Source: Shinella sp. WSJ-2 (lineage in GTDB: Bacteria > Pseudomonadota > Alphaproteobacteria > Rhizobiales > Rhizobiaceae). Taken from it: DNA of 64,000 nt. The translations under genes were made by a program, and so were the position numbers. Shown here one piece after another: positions 20,656 to 30,885 of the stretch; the first letter of the stretch is position 1, and each line of letters opens with the position of its first letter. The notes below the pieces were generated by a model that worked only from the letters and a program-made list of their open reading frames with translations, did not search any database and was not told the DNA's origin. The stretch spans positions 248,001 through 312,000 of the forward strand of contig NZ_QWBU01000001.1 in the NCBI RefSeq assembly GCF_003432075.1, read 5' to 3'.

Positions 20656-21789
20656 CTAGCGCAGGAGTGCGCGCGCTTCCTCGATGCCGAGCGCTTCCGG
20701 CTGGGTGCAGGTCGTCACGATATCGACGGCCTTGCCCTCTTCCGCCGAACGCAGGATCGACGTCAGGACGTCGATCGTGTGCAGCGAGCGGTCGAGCGAG
20801 CAGCGATAGTCGCGGCCGGTCGTCACCGCCTCCATCATGTCGGCAAGGCCGATACCGCGGTAGTTGGCCTGCGTGCCCCAGTCGAACTGGTAGTTCTGCG
20901 CCGTCAGCGGGTGATCCCAGACCTCCACCTCCTTCGGCTCGCGGTCGTTGCCGGCCACCTCCACCTTCCCGCCGAAGAAGTTCGGATCCGGCACGAAGAC
21001 GGCGCCATCGGTGCCGTAAAGCTCCATGTTCTGGTGGCGATGGGCCCAGACGTCCCAGCTCGCCATCAGCGCGATCTGCGCGCCGTTCTCGAATTCGAGG
21101 ATGGCGTGGATGTTGGTGGCGACGATGACCGGCACGGCCTGGCCAAGCCGTGGACCGTTGCCGATGATGCGCTCCTCGCGCGCCTTGTTGGCCAGCGCCA
21201 CGACGCGCTTCACCGGGCCGACAAGGTTGACGAGGTTGTTGACGTAGTAGGGACCGAGATCGAGGATCGGTCCGCCGCCCGGCGCGAAGAAGAAGTCCGG
21301 GTTCGGATGCCAGCTCTCCATACCGGGCGAGAGCACATGCGCCGTGCCCGACATGATCTTGCCGACCTTGCCGCTGTCGATGAGATGGCGGGCGAACTGG
21401 TGCGAGCCGCCGAGATAGGTATCCGGCGCCGAACCGACCTTGAGACCCTTGGCGTCGGCGATGCGGCGCAGGTCCTCGCCCTGTTCGATGGAGAGAACGA
21501 AGGGCTTTTCCGAATAGACGTGTTTGCCCGCCTCCAGCGCCGCCTTCGAGACGGGGTAGTGCGCCTCCGGGATCGTCAGGTTGACGACGACGTCGACCGC
21601 CGGATTGGCGAGCAGCGCGTCGATCTCCTGCGCCGCGACGCCGAACTCTTCCGAGCGTGCCTTGGAGGCTGCGGGGTTGATATCGGCGCAGGCGACAAGC
21701 TTCAGGTTCCTGAACATCGGGATCAGCTTGAAATAAGCGCCCGAAATGTTGCCGCAGCCGATAATGCCGACTCCGTATTCCTTGCTCAT
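20656..21789 (-). CDS. Gfo/Idh/MocA-family NAD(P)-dependent sugar oxidoreductase
   Basis: The 377-residue enzyme has an N-terminal Rossmann fold (YGVGIIGCGNISGAYFKLIP) and the EKPFVLSIEQGEDL segment whose EKP lysine is conserved in the family. A C-terminal alpha/beta domain includes GGPILDLGPYYVNNLVNLVG. Family members oxidise or reduce cyclic sugars, inositols and sugar acids. It lies 12 bases behind the isomerase/epimerase gene in the same operon, so the pair may interconvert a keto-sugar intermediate. The exact substrate is not readable. Confidence 0.92.
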   Translation of the reverse strand: MSKEYGVGIIGCGNISGAYFKLIPMFRNLKLVACADINPAASKARSEEFGVAAQEIDALLANPAVDVVVNLTIPEAHYPVSKAALEAGKHVYSEKPFVLSIEQGEDLRRIADAKGLKVGSAPDTYLGGSHQFARHLIDSGKVGKIMSGTAHVLSPGMESWHPNPDFFFAPGGGPILDLGPYYVNNLVNLVGPVKRVVALANKAREERIIGNGPRLGQAVPVIVATNIHAILEFENGAQIALMASWDVWAHRHQNMELYGTDGAVFVPDPNFFGGKVEVAGNDREPKEVEVWDHPLTAQNYQFDWGTQANYRGIGLADMMEAVTTGRDYRCSLDRSLHTIDVLTSILRSAEEGKAVDIVTTCTQPEALGIEEARALLR

Positions 21790-21801
21790 GGTGGTCAGTC
21801 C

Positions 21802-22563
21802 TCAGAATGCCTTGATGGTCTTGATCGAGCGGGTGGCAAGACGGGTGATGTCCTTGGGATTGTCATGCTCGACGATGAAGTGTTTTGCAGGCGTGCCGGC
21901 GAGCGCCTTGGCGAGGTCGCCCCAGGCAACGGTGCCGTAACCGACATCCGCCCAGCCGTCCTCATCCGTGGCCTCGCCCTTCGGCGCGATGTCCTTGACG
22001 TGCACGGCAGTGATGCGGCTGCCGTATTTCTGGATCCACGCGAAGGGATCGGCCCCGCCGCGGATGACCCAGGCAATATCCGCTTCCCAGGTGAGATCCG
22101 GACCGCCGGCGAAGATATGGTCCTGCGGTACGGAGCCATCCGGCAGCGCGAAGAACTCGAAATCGTGGTTGTGCCAGCCGAAGACGAGACCCGCCTTGCG
22201 CAGCGGCTCGCCGGCCTTCTGCAGGCGTGCGCCAAAAGCGTGCCAGCCGGCGGCGTCCGTCGGACGGTGTTCGGGCAGCAGATAGGGGCAATAGACCGCC
22301 TCAATGCCGAGCGTGCGGCAAATCTCGATGACGCGGTCCGGCTCGCCCTCGATCATATCGAGGCCGAAATGGGCGGTCGGCATGGTGAGGCCGTTCCTGT
22401 CGAGATCGACCTTCACCTGCTGGATGGCAGCATCGTCGAGCGATGCATAAAGCGCGCCGTAGCCCTCGACTTCCTTGTAGCCGGCATCGGCGAGGATGCG
22501 GAACACTTCGGCGAAGGGCTGGAAATTGCGGGCGCTGTAAAGCTGGAAACTGACGGTCTGCAT
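21802..22563 (-). CDS. Sugar phosphate isomerase/epimerase (xylose isomerase-like TIM barrel)
   Basis: This 253-residue protein begins MQTVSFQLYSARNFQPFAEV and belongs to the AP-endonuclease-2/IolE-like TIM barrels. Metal-ligand candidates are seen in FGWHNHDFEF, EADIAWVIRGG and VHVKDIAPKG. Such enzymes isomerise, epimerise or dehydrate keto-sugars. A GAGGAGA ribosome site precedes ATG 22563. It is 15 bases after the GH2 gene and 12 before the Gfo/Idh/MocA gene, a common catabolic pairing. Confidence 0.88.
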   Translation of the reverse strand: MQTVSFQLYSARNFQPFAEVFRILADAGYKEVEGYGALYASLDDAAIQQVKVDLDRNGLTMPTAHFGLDMIEGEPDRVIEICRTLGIEAVYCPYLLPEHRPTDAAGWHAFGARLQKAGEPLRKAGLVFGWHNHDFEFFALPDGSVPQDHIFAGGPDLTWEADIAWVIRGGADPFAWIQKYGSRITAVHVKDIAPKGEATDEDGWADVGYGTVAWGDLAKALAGTPAKHFIVEHDNPKDITRLATRSIKTIKAF

Positions 22564-22578
22564 TGTTGTCTCCTCGTA

Positions 22579-25038
22579 TTACTCTTGGGAAGTCTGGCAG
22601 GAATGAAGATCGAGCCAGTGGAAGTGCGGGGTCGCGCCCCTTTCGGCGGGCGTGAAAATCACGGTTTTCCGCTCTCCGGCGGTGAGGTCGAAGGCGTTGT
22701 CGGACCAGCGGCCGGGGATGTCGGCCTCCAGCATGACATGCAGCGCAAGGCCCGTTGCCGAGGCGGTGACGGCAAAGGCGCCGTCCTCAAGTGGCGCGAC
22801 GTCGAGCGTCAGGCCGGAGGCTTCGAGATCGAGCGCCTTGTAGGTGCCGGAGACATGGTGCCCCTCGCCCGTCATGCCGTTCGAGGCTTCGAAGGACCAG
22901 AACAGCAGCGTATCCTCGGGAAGATCGGCGGCGAAGACGGAGAACAGCATTTCCGCCTTGTCAGGCCCGCAGGCCCCCTCGACGCTGCGATGCGGACGGC
23001 GCTCGCCGCTGAGCGAGACGAGCCAGGTGTCGAGCTTCACCGTGACGGCCTCGGCCGTGTCGTTGACGACGGAGAAGCCGATGGTCTCGCCGTCCTTCGA
23101 CGGAATGGCGGCGACGGCGACGGGCTGGAAGAAACGGCGCACCATATAGTGCATGGCCTTCCAGCTGCCGCCGTAATCGAGGCTCGACCAGGAGGCGACC
23201 GGCCAGGTGTCGTTGAGCTGCCAGTAGAGCGTGCCCATGCAATGCGGCTTCAGCGAGCGCCAGTATTCGACGGCGGTGCGGATGGCGAGGCCCTGCTGGA
23301 TCTGGCTGAGATAGACGAAGCTCGGGAAATCCTTGGGGAAGCGGAAATAGCGGAACATGGTCCCGGCAATGCGCTCGTTGCCGCCGGCGTTCTTCTGGTG
23401 GCTCTCCATCACCGGCGAGGCGATGTTCATGTCCCTAGCATCGGCGAAGGTCTTCATGACCGGCATGGACGTGTAGGACTGGAAGCCGAATTCCGAGCAG
23501 AAGCGCGGGCGCACGGTGCGGTAATTGTCGAAGGACTTGTTCTCGTGCCAGACGGACCAATAGTGCATGTCGCCGGAACCGTCCGCATGCCAGGCATCGC
23601 CGAAGTCGAGATAACCGGAAGCGGGGCTCGACGGCCACCAGATCGCACCGGGTGCTGCCTTCTTCATCGCCACTTCGATGGTGCGGTTGAGGCGATCGTA
23701 GGAGACGAGATAACGGTCGCGGTTCTCGCGGCTGACATCGAACCAGGTGAGCGCGCCGACCAGTTCATTATCACCGCACCACAGAACGATCGAGGGATGC
23801 GAGGCAAGGCGCTTGACCTGGTACTCAACCTCGGCGGCGACATTGTCGAGGAAATCGACCGTCGAGGGATAGAGGTTGCAGGCGAACATGAAGTCCTGCC
23901 AGACCATCAGGCCAAGCTCGTCGCAGAGGTCGTAGAACCAGTCCGGCTCGTAGAAGCCGCCGCCCCAGACGCGCAGCATGTTCATGTTGGCATCGACAGC
24001 CGATTGCAGCAGGTCGCGCACCGCAACGGGATTGATGCGCGACGGCAGCGCGTCGGCGGGGATCCAGTTGGCGCCACGGCAGAAGATTTCGCGGCCGTTG
24101 ACCTTGAGCGCAAAGCGGCTGCCCGGCTCGTCCTTGTCGATCAGAAGCTCGACCTGGCGCAGGCCGATGCGGCGCACCACCGTCTCCGTCGGCGTCTCGA
24201 CGCGCACGGCATAGATCGCCTGCTCGCCATGGCCCTTCGGCCACCAGAGCGCCGGCTTCTCGATGCGGAACATGTGGGTGAGCTGCGTCTCGCCGGCATT
24301 AACCCCGATATCGAGCCGCACCCGCTCCTCGCCCAGCGCGAAATGCACCGGCAGGATGCCCGGCTGTTCGGCATGGAAGGTGGCGGTGACATAGAGATCG
24401 ACGGCGCCATCCGCATGGTGGAACTGCCGCGTCGTGACATGCTCGATGCGCGCGGCCTCCAGCTTGCGCAGGACGATCTCGCCATAGATGCCGAGCGGCG
24501 CGATCGCGATGTTCCAGTCCCAGCCGAAATGGCACTGCGGCTTGCGCAGCATATTGCCGTTCGGGATCGGCGAATTGCCGGTCGACCACGGAATGAAGAA
24601 CGGCTGCTCCGCCTGCCGCAGCGCACCGGCCGTCACGCTCGAATGGATCAGCACCTTCAGCGTGTTCTCGCCGACCTTCAGCGCATCGGTGACGTCAGGC
24701 CGGTACCGGCGGAAGCAATTGTCCGTGTCGAGCACCAGCACGCCGTTGACATAGACCGAGGCGACCGTGTCGACGCTGCCGATATCGAGATACCAGTCCC
24801 CCTCCAGCATTTCCGGCGCGATCTCGAACGTCCGCTCGATCGCCCAGTTCTTCTCCGCCACCCATTGGATATCGCGCTCATTGCGGCCGGCGTAGGGATC
24901 GGGAATGAGGCCGGCGGCCAGAAGCGCGCTGTGCACGTCGCCGGGCACGCGCATCAGCGCGGTCTTCTCCGCATCGGTGCTGGTGACGGTCCAGAGGCCG
25001 GAAAGGTCGATGGAGGTGATGTCGGATGTGTGGGTCAT
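22579..25038 (-). CDS. Glycoside hydrolase family 2, beta-mannosidase-like
   Basis: The 819-residue enzyme shows the GH2 order of sugar-binding jelly roll, immunoglobulin-like domain and TIM barrel. FCRGANWIPADALPSRINPV and NMLRVWGGGFYEPDWFYDLC are characteristic of beta-mannosidases. The acid/base Glu is in VLWCGDNELVGAL (about residue 421) and the nucleophile in FCSEFGFQSYTS (about 513). There is no signal peptide, so it acts on imported beta-mannosides in the cytoplasm. Start ATG 25038 is taken; an upstream in-frame extension has no support. It follows the ABC ATPase by 84 bases. Other beta-glycosides cannot be excluded. Confidence 0.9.
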   Translation of the reverse strand: MTHTSDITSIDLSGLWTVTSTDAEKTALMRVPGDVHSALLAAGLIPDPYAGRNERDIQWVAEKNWAIERTFEIAPEMLEGDWYLDIGSVDTVASVYVNGVLVLDTDNCFRRYRPDVTDALKVGENTLKVLIHSSVTAGALRQAEQPFFIPWSTGNSPIPNGNMLRKPQCHFGWDWNIAIAPLGIYGEIVLRKLEAARIEHVTTRQFHHADGAVDLYVTATFHAEQPGILPVHFALGEERVRLDIGVNAGETQLTHMFRIEKPALWWPKGHGEQAIYAVRVETPTETVVRRIGLRQVELLIDKDEPGSRFALKVNGREIFCRGANWIPADALPSRINPVAVRDLLQSAVDANMNMLRVWGGGFYEPDWFYDLCDELGLMVWQDFMFACNLYPSTVDFLDNVAAEVEYQVKRLASHPSIVLWCGDNELVGALTWFDVSRENRDRYLVSYDRLNRTIEVAMKKAAPGAIWWPSSPASGYLDFGDAWHADGSGDMHYWSVWHENKSFDNYRTVRPRFCSEFGFQSYTSMPVMKTFADARDMNIASPVMESHQKNAGGNERIAGTMFRYFRFPKDFPSFVYLSQIQQGLAIRTAVEYWRSLKPHCMGTLYWQLNDTWPVASWSSLDYGGSWKAMHYMVRRFFQPVAVAAIPSKDGETIGFSVVNDTAEAVTVKLDTWLVSLSGERRPHRSVEGACGPDKAEMLFSVFAADLPEDTLLFWSFEASNGMTGEGHHVSGTYKALDLEASGLTLDVAPLEDGAFAVTASATGLALHVMLEADIPGRWSDNAFDLTAGERKTVIFTPAERGATPHFHWLDLHSCQTSQE

Positions 25039-25122
25039 GGCAGTCTCTCGGCGGTTTCTCTTGCCGCAGGAAGGTATGTCCCTCCGGCCACACGGCCAGA
25101 GGGTTGCTTGCAAAGGGCAGCG

Positions 25123-26211
<1,089 letters not shown>

Positions 26212-26214
26212 GGC

Positions 26215-27153
26215 TTAACCCTTGACTGCGCCGGCGGCGATGCCGCGGACGAACAGGCGTCCCGACACGAAATAAACGAAGAGCGGAACCGCGCCGGTAA
26301 GCAGAGTCGCGGCCATGTTGACGTTGTATTCCTTCACCCCCTGGACGGAGTTGACGATGTTGTTGAGCTGCACGGTCATCGGGTAATATTCCGGCCGCGT
26401 GAACACGACGCCGAACAGGAAGTCGTTCCAGATGCCGGTGATCTGCAGGATCATGGCGACGACGAAGATCGGCAGCGACATGGGCAGCATGATGCGGAAA
26501 TAGATCTGCCAGAAACCGGCGCCATCGATGCGCGCCGCCTTGAACAATTCTTCCGGCAAAGACGAGAAGTAGTTGCGGAAGAGCAGCGTCAGGATCGGCA
26601 TGCCGAAGATCGTGTGCACGATGATGAGGCCGGTCAGTGTGCCGTAGATGCCCATTTCCCGGAGCACGATGACGATCGGGTAGATCATCACCTGATAGGG
26701 AATGAAGGCACCGACGATGAGGATCGTGAAGAACAGGTCGGCCCCCTTGAACTTCCAGTTGGCGAGCGCATAGCCGTTGACCGAGGCGACGAGGATCGAG
26801 ATCAGCGTCGAAGGCACGGTGATACGCACCGAATTCCAGAAGCCGCGCGACAACCCATCGCAGTTGAGGCCGGTGCAGGCGGTGGCCCACGCTTTGGCCC
26901 AAGGCTCGAAGGTCACTTCCAGCGGCGGCGAGAAGATGTTGCCGAGCCGGATTTCGGGCATGCCCTTCAGGGAGGTCACGACCATCACGTAGAGCGGCAG
27001 CAGGTAGTAGAGTGCTGCAACGGCGAGCGTGCCGTACAGCATGATGTTGCGGCCGGAGAGTGTGCGGCGCGGTTTGGCGCCACGGGGCTCGATGCCGGCT
27101 TTCGTCGCGGCGGCAAGCGCCGGGCCGGGCTTGATGGAGACGGTATCAGCCAC
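26215..27153 (-). CDS. Carbohydrate ABC transporter permease, MalG type
   Basis: The 312-residue inner-membrane protein has about six helices. The EAA loop is around EELFKAARIDGAGFWQIYFR, which contacts the ATPase. I chose GTG 27153, with GGAGG seven bases upstream, over a TTG five codons earlier. It overlaps the MalF-type permease gene by eight bases, so translation is coupled. Together with that permease it forms the membrane channel for the sugar bound by the 28153-29388 product. Confidence 0.93.
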   Translation of the reverse strand: MADTVSIKPGPALAAATKAGIEPRGAKPRRTLSGRNIMLYGTLAVAALYYLLPLYVMVVTSLKGMPEIRLGNIFSPPLEVTFEPWAKAWATACTGLNCDGLSRGFWNSVRITVPSTLISILVASVNGYALANWKFKGADLFFTILIVGAFIPYQVMIYPIVIVLREMGIYGTLTGLIIVHTIFGMPILTLLFRNYFSSLPEELFKAARIDGAGFWQIYFRIMLPMSLPIFVVAMILQITGIWNDFLFGVVFTRPEYYPMTVQLNNIVNSVQGVKEYNVNMAATLLTGAVPLFVYFVSGRLFVRGIAAGAVKG

Positions 27154-28048
27154 GCTTGCGTCCTCCAAATTCGAGATAGGCCCAGGGCACGATGATGATG
27201 GCGACGGTCACGAGCATCATGGTGGAGGCAGCGAAGCCCTGTCCGAGGTTCTGGGCCTGGAACATGTAGTCATAGACATATTTCGCCGGCACTTCCGACG
27301 AGATGCCCGGACCGCCGCTCGTCTGCGCCACCACGAGGTCGTAGACCTTGACGATGCCGCTCGCGATGATCACCAGCGTCGTTATGAAGACCGGGCGCAT
27401 CATGGGAATGACGATGAAGAGATAGGTCTTCCACATCGGGATGCCGTCGACGCGCGCCGCCTTCCAGATGTCCTCATCGATGCCGCGAAGGCCGGCGAGC
27501 AGCAGGCACATGACGAGCCCCGTGCCCTGCCAGAGCCCGGCGATCAGCACGCCGTAGATGACGATGTCGGAATTGTAGAGCGGATCGAAGGTGAAGCTTT
27601 CCCAGCCAAGCGAGCGCACGACGGACTGCACGCCAAATTCTGGATTGAGGATCCATTGCCAGACGAGGCCGGTCACGATGAAGGACAGCGCGAAGGGATA
27701 GAGGAAGATCGTGCGAAAGGTGTTTTCGAAGCGGATCTTCTGGTCCATCAGCGCCGCCAAAAGGAAGCCGATGACGAGGCTGAAAATCAGGGTAAAGATG
27801 CCGTAGATCGCCAGATTCTGGATCGATACGATCCAGCGCGGCGCATCCCACAAGCGTTCGTACTGGTCGAGCCCAACGAACTTCGCCCGAGGCAGCAGCT
27901 TGGAATTGGTGAACGAATAGACGACCGTCCAGACCGTGCCGCCGAGAAAGATGACGACGGCGGTAAGCATCATGGGAATGGAAGCAATCTTGGAACTGAG
28001 ATTGCGCAGCAATTTACTGGGGCGACCGGTGTGTGCCTGGCCCGTCAT
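27146..28048 (-). CDS. Carbohydrate ABC transporter permease, MalF type
   Basis: This 300-residue protein has about six membrane helices. The EAA-type cytoplasmic loop is near EDIWKAARVDGIPMWKTYLF, and FENTFRTIFLYPFALSFIVT is a typical MalF/UgpA helix. The N-terminus (MTGQAHTGRPSKLLRNLSSK) is polar. It is the second gene of the operon, 104 bases after the binding-protein gene; that gap holds two stem-loops. Substrate specificity is set by the binding protein and is unknown. Confidence 0.93.
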   Translation of the reverse strand: MTGQAHTGRPSKLLRNLSSKIASIPMMLTAVVIFLGGTVWTVVYSFTNSKLLPRAKFVGLDQYERLWDAPRWIVSIQNLAIYGIFTLIFSLVIGFLLAALMDQKIRFENTFRTIFLYPFALSFIVTGLVWQWILNPEFGVQSVVRSLGWESFTFDPLYNSDIVIYGVLIAGLWQGTGLVMCLLLAGLRGIDEDIWKAARVDGIPMWKTYLFIVIPMMRPVFITTLVIIASGIVKVYDLVVAQTSGGPGISSEVPAKYVYDYMFQAQNLGQGFAASTMMLVTVAIIIVPWAYLEFGGRKRG

Positions 28049-28083
28049 GGGTCACTCCTCCTTGGTCTCGATCAGAGATGATC

Positions 28084-28134
28084 GGCGCCCCTCCTCATCG
28101 GGCGCCGGAACCGGCCGGCAGAGAACTGCCGGCC
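28084..28134 (-). repeat. Two tandem stem-loops between binding-protein and permease genes
   Basis: GGCGCCC...GGGCGCC (28084-28106) and GGCCGGCA...TGCCGGCC (28113-28134) are adjacent perfect hairpins. There is no T-run. In ABC-transporter operons, hairpins at this place commonly protect the 5' part of the transcript and so raise binding protein over permeases. Confidence 0.7.
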
Positions 28135-28152
28135 GATGTCACTAAGGTCTGA

Positions 28153-29388
28153 TCACTCCGCCGAAGCGATGATGTCGGCGAAACGCTTCTGGGCGTCCTC
28201 CGGCGTCATGGACGGGTTGGCAAAGAATTCGGAGAAGAGGTCTTCCTTCTGCTTCTGGCTGTCGGCCGAAAGCAGCTGGTCGGTGCCTTCGATCACATTG
28301 CCCTTGGCAAGGATGTCGAGGCCCTTCTTCATGCAGTCATTGGCGGCGGCGAGGTCGACGTCGCCGCGCACCGGCAGCGAGCCCTTCTTCAGATTGAAGG
28401 CGACCTGGGTGGCCGGCGCCAAGAGTGTCGAGGCCAGCACTTCCTGCGCCTTGGACTTCTCTTCATCCTTGAGCAGCGGGAAATAGAAGGCGTCGCCGCC
28501 CGTCGAGATGACCTCGTTCACGCCCAGCCCCGGAAGGCAGGTATAGTCCTTGCCGGCGGTCTGGCCGGCCAGCGCGAATTCGCCCTGCGCCCAGTCGCCC
28601 ATGATCTGGCCGCCGGCCTTACCGGTGATGACCATGTTGGTCGCCTGATTCCAGTCCTGCACATTGGTGCCCTTGGACATTCGACGGGCATCGTCAGCGG
28701 CCTTGAAGACCTTGGCGATCTCGGCACCGGCAGCGACGTCCTCGTCCTTGTCCTTAAACACCTTGTAGTAGGTGTCCTTGCCAGCAATGGCGACCATCAG
28801 CACGTCAAACGCGCCGGCTGCCTGCCAGGGCTGACCACCGACGGCGAGCGGAACGATGCCGGCCTTTTCCAGCGCCGGACCAGCCGCAACGAACTCATCC
28901 CAGTTCTTCGGAACCGCCACGCCCGCCTTCTCAAAGGCGGCGTTGGACAGCCAGAGCCACTGCCAGGAATGGATATTGACCGGCGCGCAATAAATCTTGC
29001 CGTCGATCGTGCAGCTGTCGAGCAGGCTCGCCGGCTTGATGATCTCTTTCCATTTCTCCTTGGTCGCGACATCGGTCAGGTCGCGCATCAGGCCGGCTTC
29101 GACCAGCTCCTCAGCCTGGCGGCCGTGATTGAACTGCGTTGCGCCCATAGGGTCGCCGCCGGTGATACGGCTGACCATGATCGGACGCGCCGTGCCGCCG
29201 GAGCCGGCGATCGCGCCGTCCACCCACTTGTTGCCCGTCGCGTCGAATGCCTTTGCCAGTTCGGCGACCGCCGCGGCCTCCCCGCCGGACGTCCACCAAT
29301 GGGTCACTTCCAGATCGGTCGCATTGGCTGCGGCGAACGGCAGGACCACGGTCGCTGCCAATATAGCAGCCATAGAGCGAATTTTCAT
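28153..29388 (-). CDS. Carbohydrate ABC transporter periplasmic binding protein
   Basis: This 411-residue protein has a Sec signal peptide (MKIRSMAAILAATVVLPFAA, cleavage probably after ANA). The mature start DLEVTHWWTSGGEAAAVAEL is typical of family 1 extracellular sugar-binding proteins. It captures the oligosaccharide or sugar for the downstream permeases and ATPase. It is first in the operon and so nearest to the LacI-controlled promoter. A possible operator (29432-29441) lies 44 bases upstream. The GH2 and GH43 genes downstream suggest a plant-derived beta-linked oligosaccharide. Confidence 0.93.
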   Translation of the reverse strand: MKIRSMAAILAATVVLPFAAANATDLEVTHWWTSGGEAAAVAELAKAFDATGNKWVDGAIAGSGGTARPIMVSRITGGDPMGATQFNHGRQAEELVEAGLMRDLTDVATKEKWKEIIKPASLLDSCTIDGKIYCAPVNIHSWQWLWLSNAAFEKAGVAVPKNWDEFVAAGPALEKAGIVPLAVGGQPWQAAGAFDVLMVAIAGKDTYYKVFKDKDEDVAAGAEIAKVFKAADDARRMSKGTNVQDWNQATNMVITGKAGGQIMGDWAQGEFALAGQTAGKDYTCLPGLGVNEVISTGGDAFYFPLLKDEEKSKAQEVLASTLLAPATQVAFNLKKGSLPVRGDVDLAAANDCMKKGLDILAKGNVIEGTDQLLSADSQKQKEDLFSEFFANPSMTPEDAQKRFADIIASAE

Positions 29389-29801
29389 GAGTTCTCCTCC
29401 CTCACTGAAACGTTGCCGGAAAAACCTAGTCCAATCGATTTAATCGCGCAACAGGGCATGGAGAATTAATGCGAGATTTCTTTCAAACGCTTGTTTTAGC
29501 GGCAACTTATCGCACAAAACTCGACCTCTGAAAGAACATAGGAATATATATAAATAATTGAATATAAACAATAAATCTAAAATTCTGCGATCAAACGCAT
29601 GACGCGGCCTTCGCAAGTGCATAAATTATCGATTTGCGGCGCAATACACTGCCCAAATAACGGCATCTACAAATTTCAGGAAATTTCACCTCGACAAACA
29701 ACCTGTATCGTTACAGATTTATAGCCATCTTCTGGAGGGAGTAGCGGCCGGGGTTAAAAGATGTATAACCGGCCGCTCATATGGAGAGGTGCAGGCAGGG
29801 G
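29389..29801. promoter_or_regulatory. Divergent promoter region of the sugar operon and its LacI-type regulator
   Basis: This AT-rich 413-base spacer contains four CG-centred dyads of the kind LacI-family proteins bind: CAATCGATTT (29432-29441), CAAACGCTTG (29484-29493), TTATCGATTT (29626-29635) and CTGTATCGTTACAG (29703-29716). I cannot tell which are used. No gene is supported here. Confidence 0.55.
29703..29716. promoter_or_regulatory. Candidate LacI-family operator
   Basis: CTGTATCGTTACAG is a 14-base dyad with perfect five-base arms and a central CG, matching the general LacI-family operator form. It lies 86 bases before the regulator's start codon, suiting autoregulation. Confidence 0.5.
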
Positions 29802-30845
29802 ATGGACAACAAGAAGAGCGAGGGCCAGGCGGCAGCGCTTCCGCCCCCCAATGAACGGCCGACGCTGAAGACGATCGCCTTCATGACCGGCCTCGGCATC
29901 ACCACCGTCTCCCGCGCCCTGAAAGACGCTTCCGACATCAGCGCCGAGACGAAGGAGCGCGTGCGCCTCGTCGCGCGGCAGATCGGCTATCAGCCGAACC
30001 GCGCCGGCGTACGCCTTCGCACCGGCAAGACCAATGTCATCAGCCTGATCCTCAGCCTCGAGGAAGAGATCATGGGCCTGACAAGCCCGATGGTGATCGG
30101 CATCTCGGAGATCCTGGCCTCGACGCAGTATCATCTGGTCGTGACGCCATACCGGACCCAGGGCAACGCGCTCGATCCCGTGCGCTACGTCCTGGAGACC
30201 GGGGCCGCCGACGGCGTCATCATCTCCCGCACTGAGCCGAAGGACCCGCGCGTCACGTTGATGATGGAACGCAACTTCCCCTTCGTGACGCATGGCCGCA
30301 CGGAAATGGGGCTCGTGCACCCCTATCACGACTTCGACAACGAGCGCTTTGCCTATGAGGCCGTGCGCAAGCTCACCGAAATGGGCCGCAAGCGCCTGGT
30401 GCTGCTGCAGCCGCCGCCCTATCTGACCTTCTATCTGCACATGCACGGCGGTTTCGAACGCGGTGTTCGCGATTTCGGTGCGACGGCGATTCCGTTCAAT
30501 ACCGTCAATCTCGACAACAATCTCGTCGATATCCGCAAGGCCGCAGAAACCCTGTTCAGCGGCCCGGATGCCCCTGACGGCATCGTCGCCGGCAGCGGCG
30601 GAGGCGCGGTGGCGCTCATCGCGGCGCTGGAGGCAACCGGCAGGAAGCTCGGCCATGACATCGACATGGTCTCCAAGGAACCGCACATGTTCCTGCAATG
30701 GCTGCGGCCGGAGGTGTCGACCATGCGCGAGGACATCCGCCTCGCCGGCCGGGAACTCGCCAAGGCCGTCATCGCCCGCATCGAGGGCATTCCGCCGGAA
30801 GAGCTTCAGACATTGAGCTATCCAATCCCGACGGAACATATCTGA
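29802..30845 (+). CDS. LacI-family transcriptional regulator of the sugar operon
   Basis: The 347-residue protein has the LacI helix-turn-helix (LKTIAFMTGLGITTVSRALK) and hinge helix region (YQPNRAGVRLRTGKTNVISL), followed by a periplasmic-binding-protein-like sugar domain. ATG 29802 with AGGGG just upstream is preferred; ATG 29781 in frame is an alternative. It is divergent from the nine-gene carbohydrate locus and is probably its repressor, released by a sugar from the pathway. It ends at a strong terminator shared with gnd. Confidence 0.92.
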   Translation: MDNKKSEGQAAALPPPNERPTLKTIAFMTGLGITTVSRALKDASDISAETKERVRLVARQIGYQPNRAGVRLRTGKTNVISLILSLEEEIMGLTSPMVIGISEILASTQYHLVVTPYRTQGNALDPVRYVLETGAADGVIISRTEPKDPRVTLMMERNFPFVTHGRTEMGLVHPYHDFDNERFAYEAVRKLTEMGRKRLVLLQPPPYLTFYLHMHGGFERGVRDFGATAIPFNTVNLDNNLVDIRKAAETLFSGPDAPDGIVAGSGGGAVALIAALEATGRKLGHDIDMVSKEPHMFLQWLRPEVSTMREDIRLAGRELAKAVIARIEGIPPEELQTLSYPIPTEHI

Positions 30846-30850
30846 AAAGC

Positions 30851-30880
30851 AAAAGGCCCGGTCTCGCGACCGGGCCTTTT
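30851..30880. terminator. Bidirectional terminator between the LacI gene and gnd
   Basis: AAAAGGCCCGGTC and GACCGGGCCTTTT form a perfect 13-pair stem with loop TCGC. A-run and T-run flank the GC stem on both strands, serving the two convergent genes. Confidence 0.95.
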
Positions 30881-30885
30881 CATTA

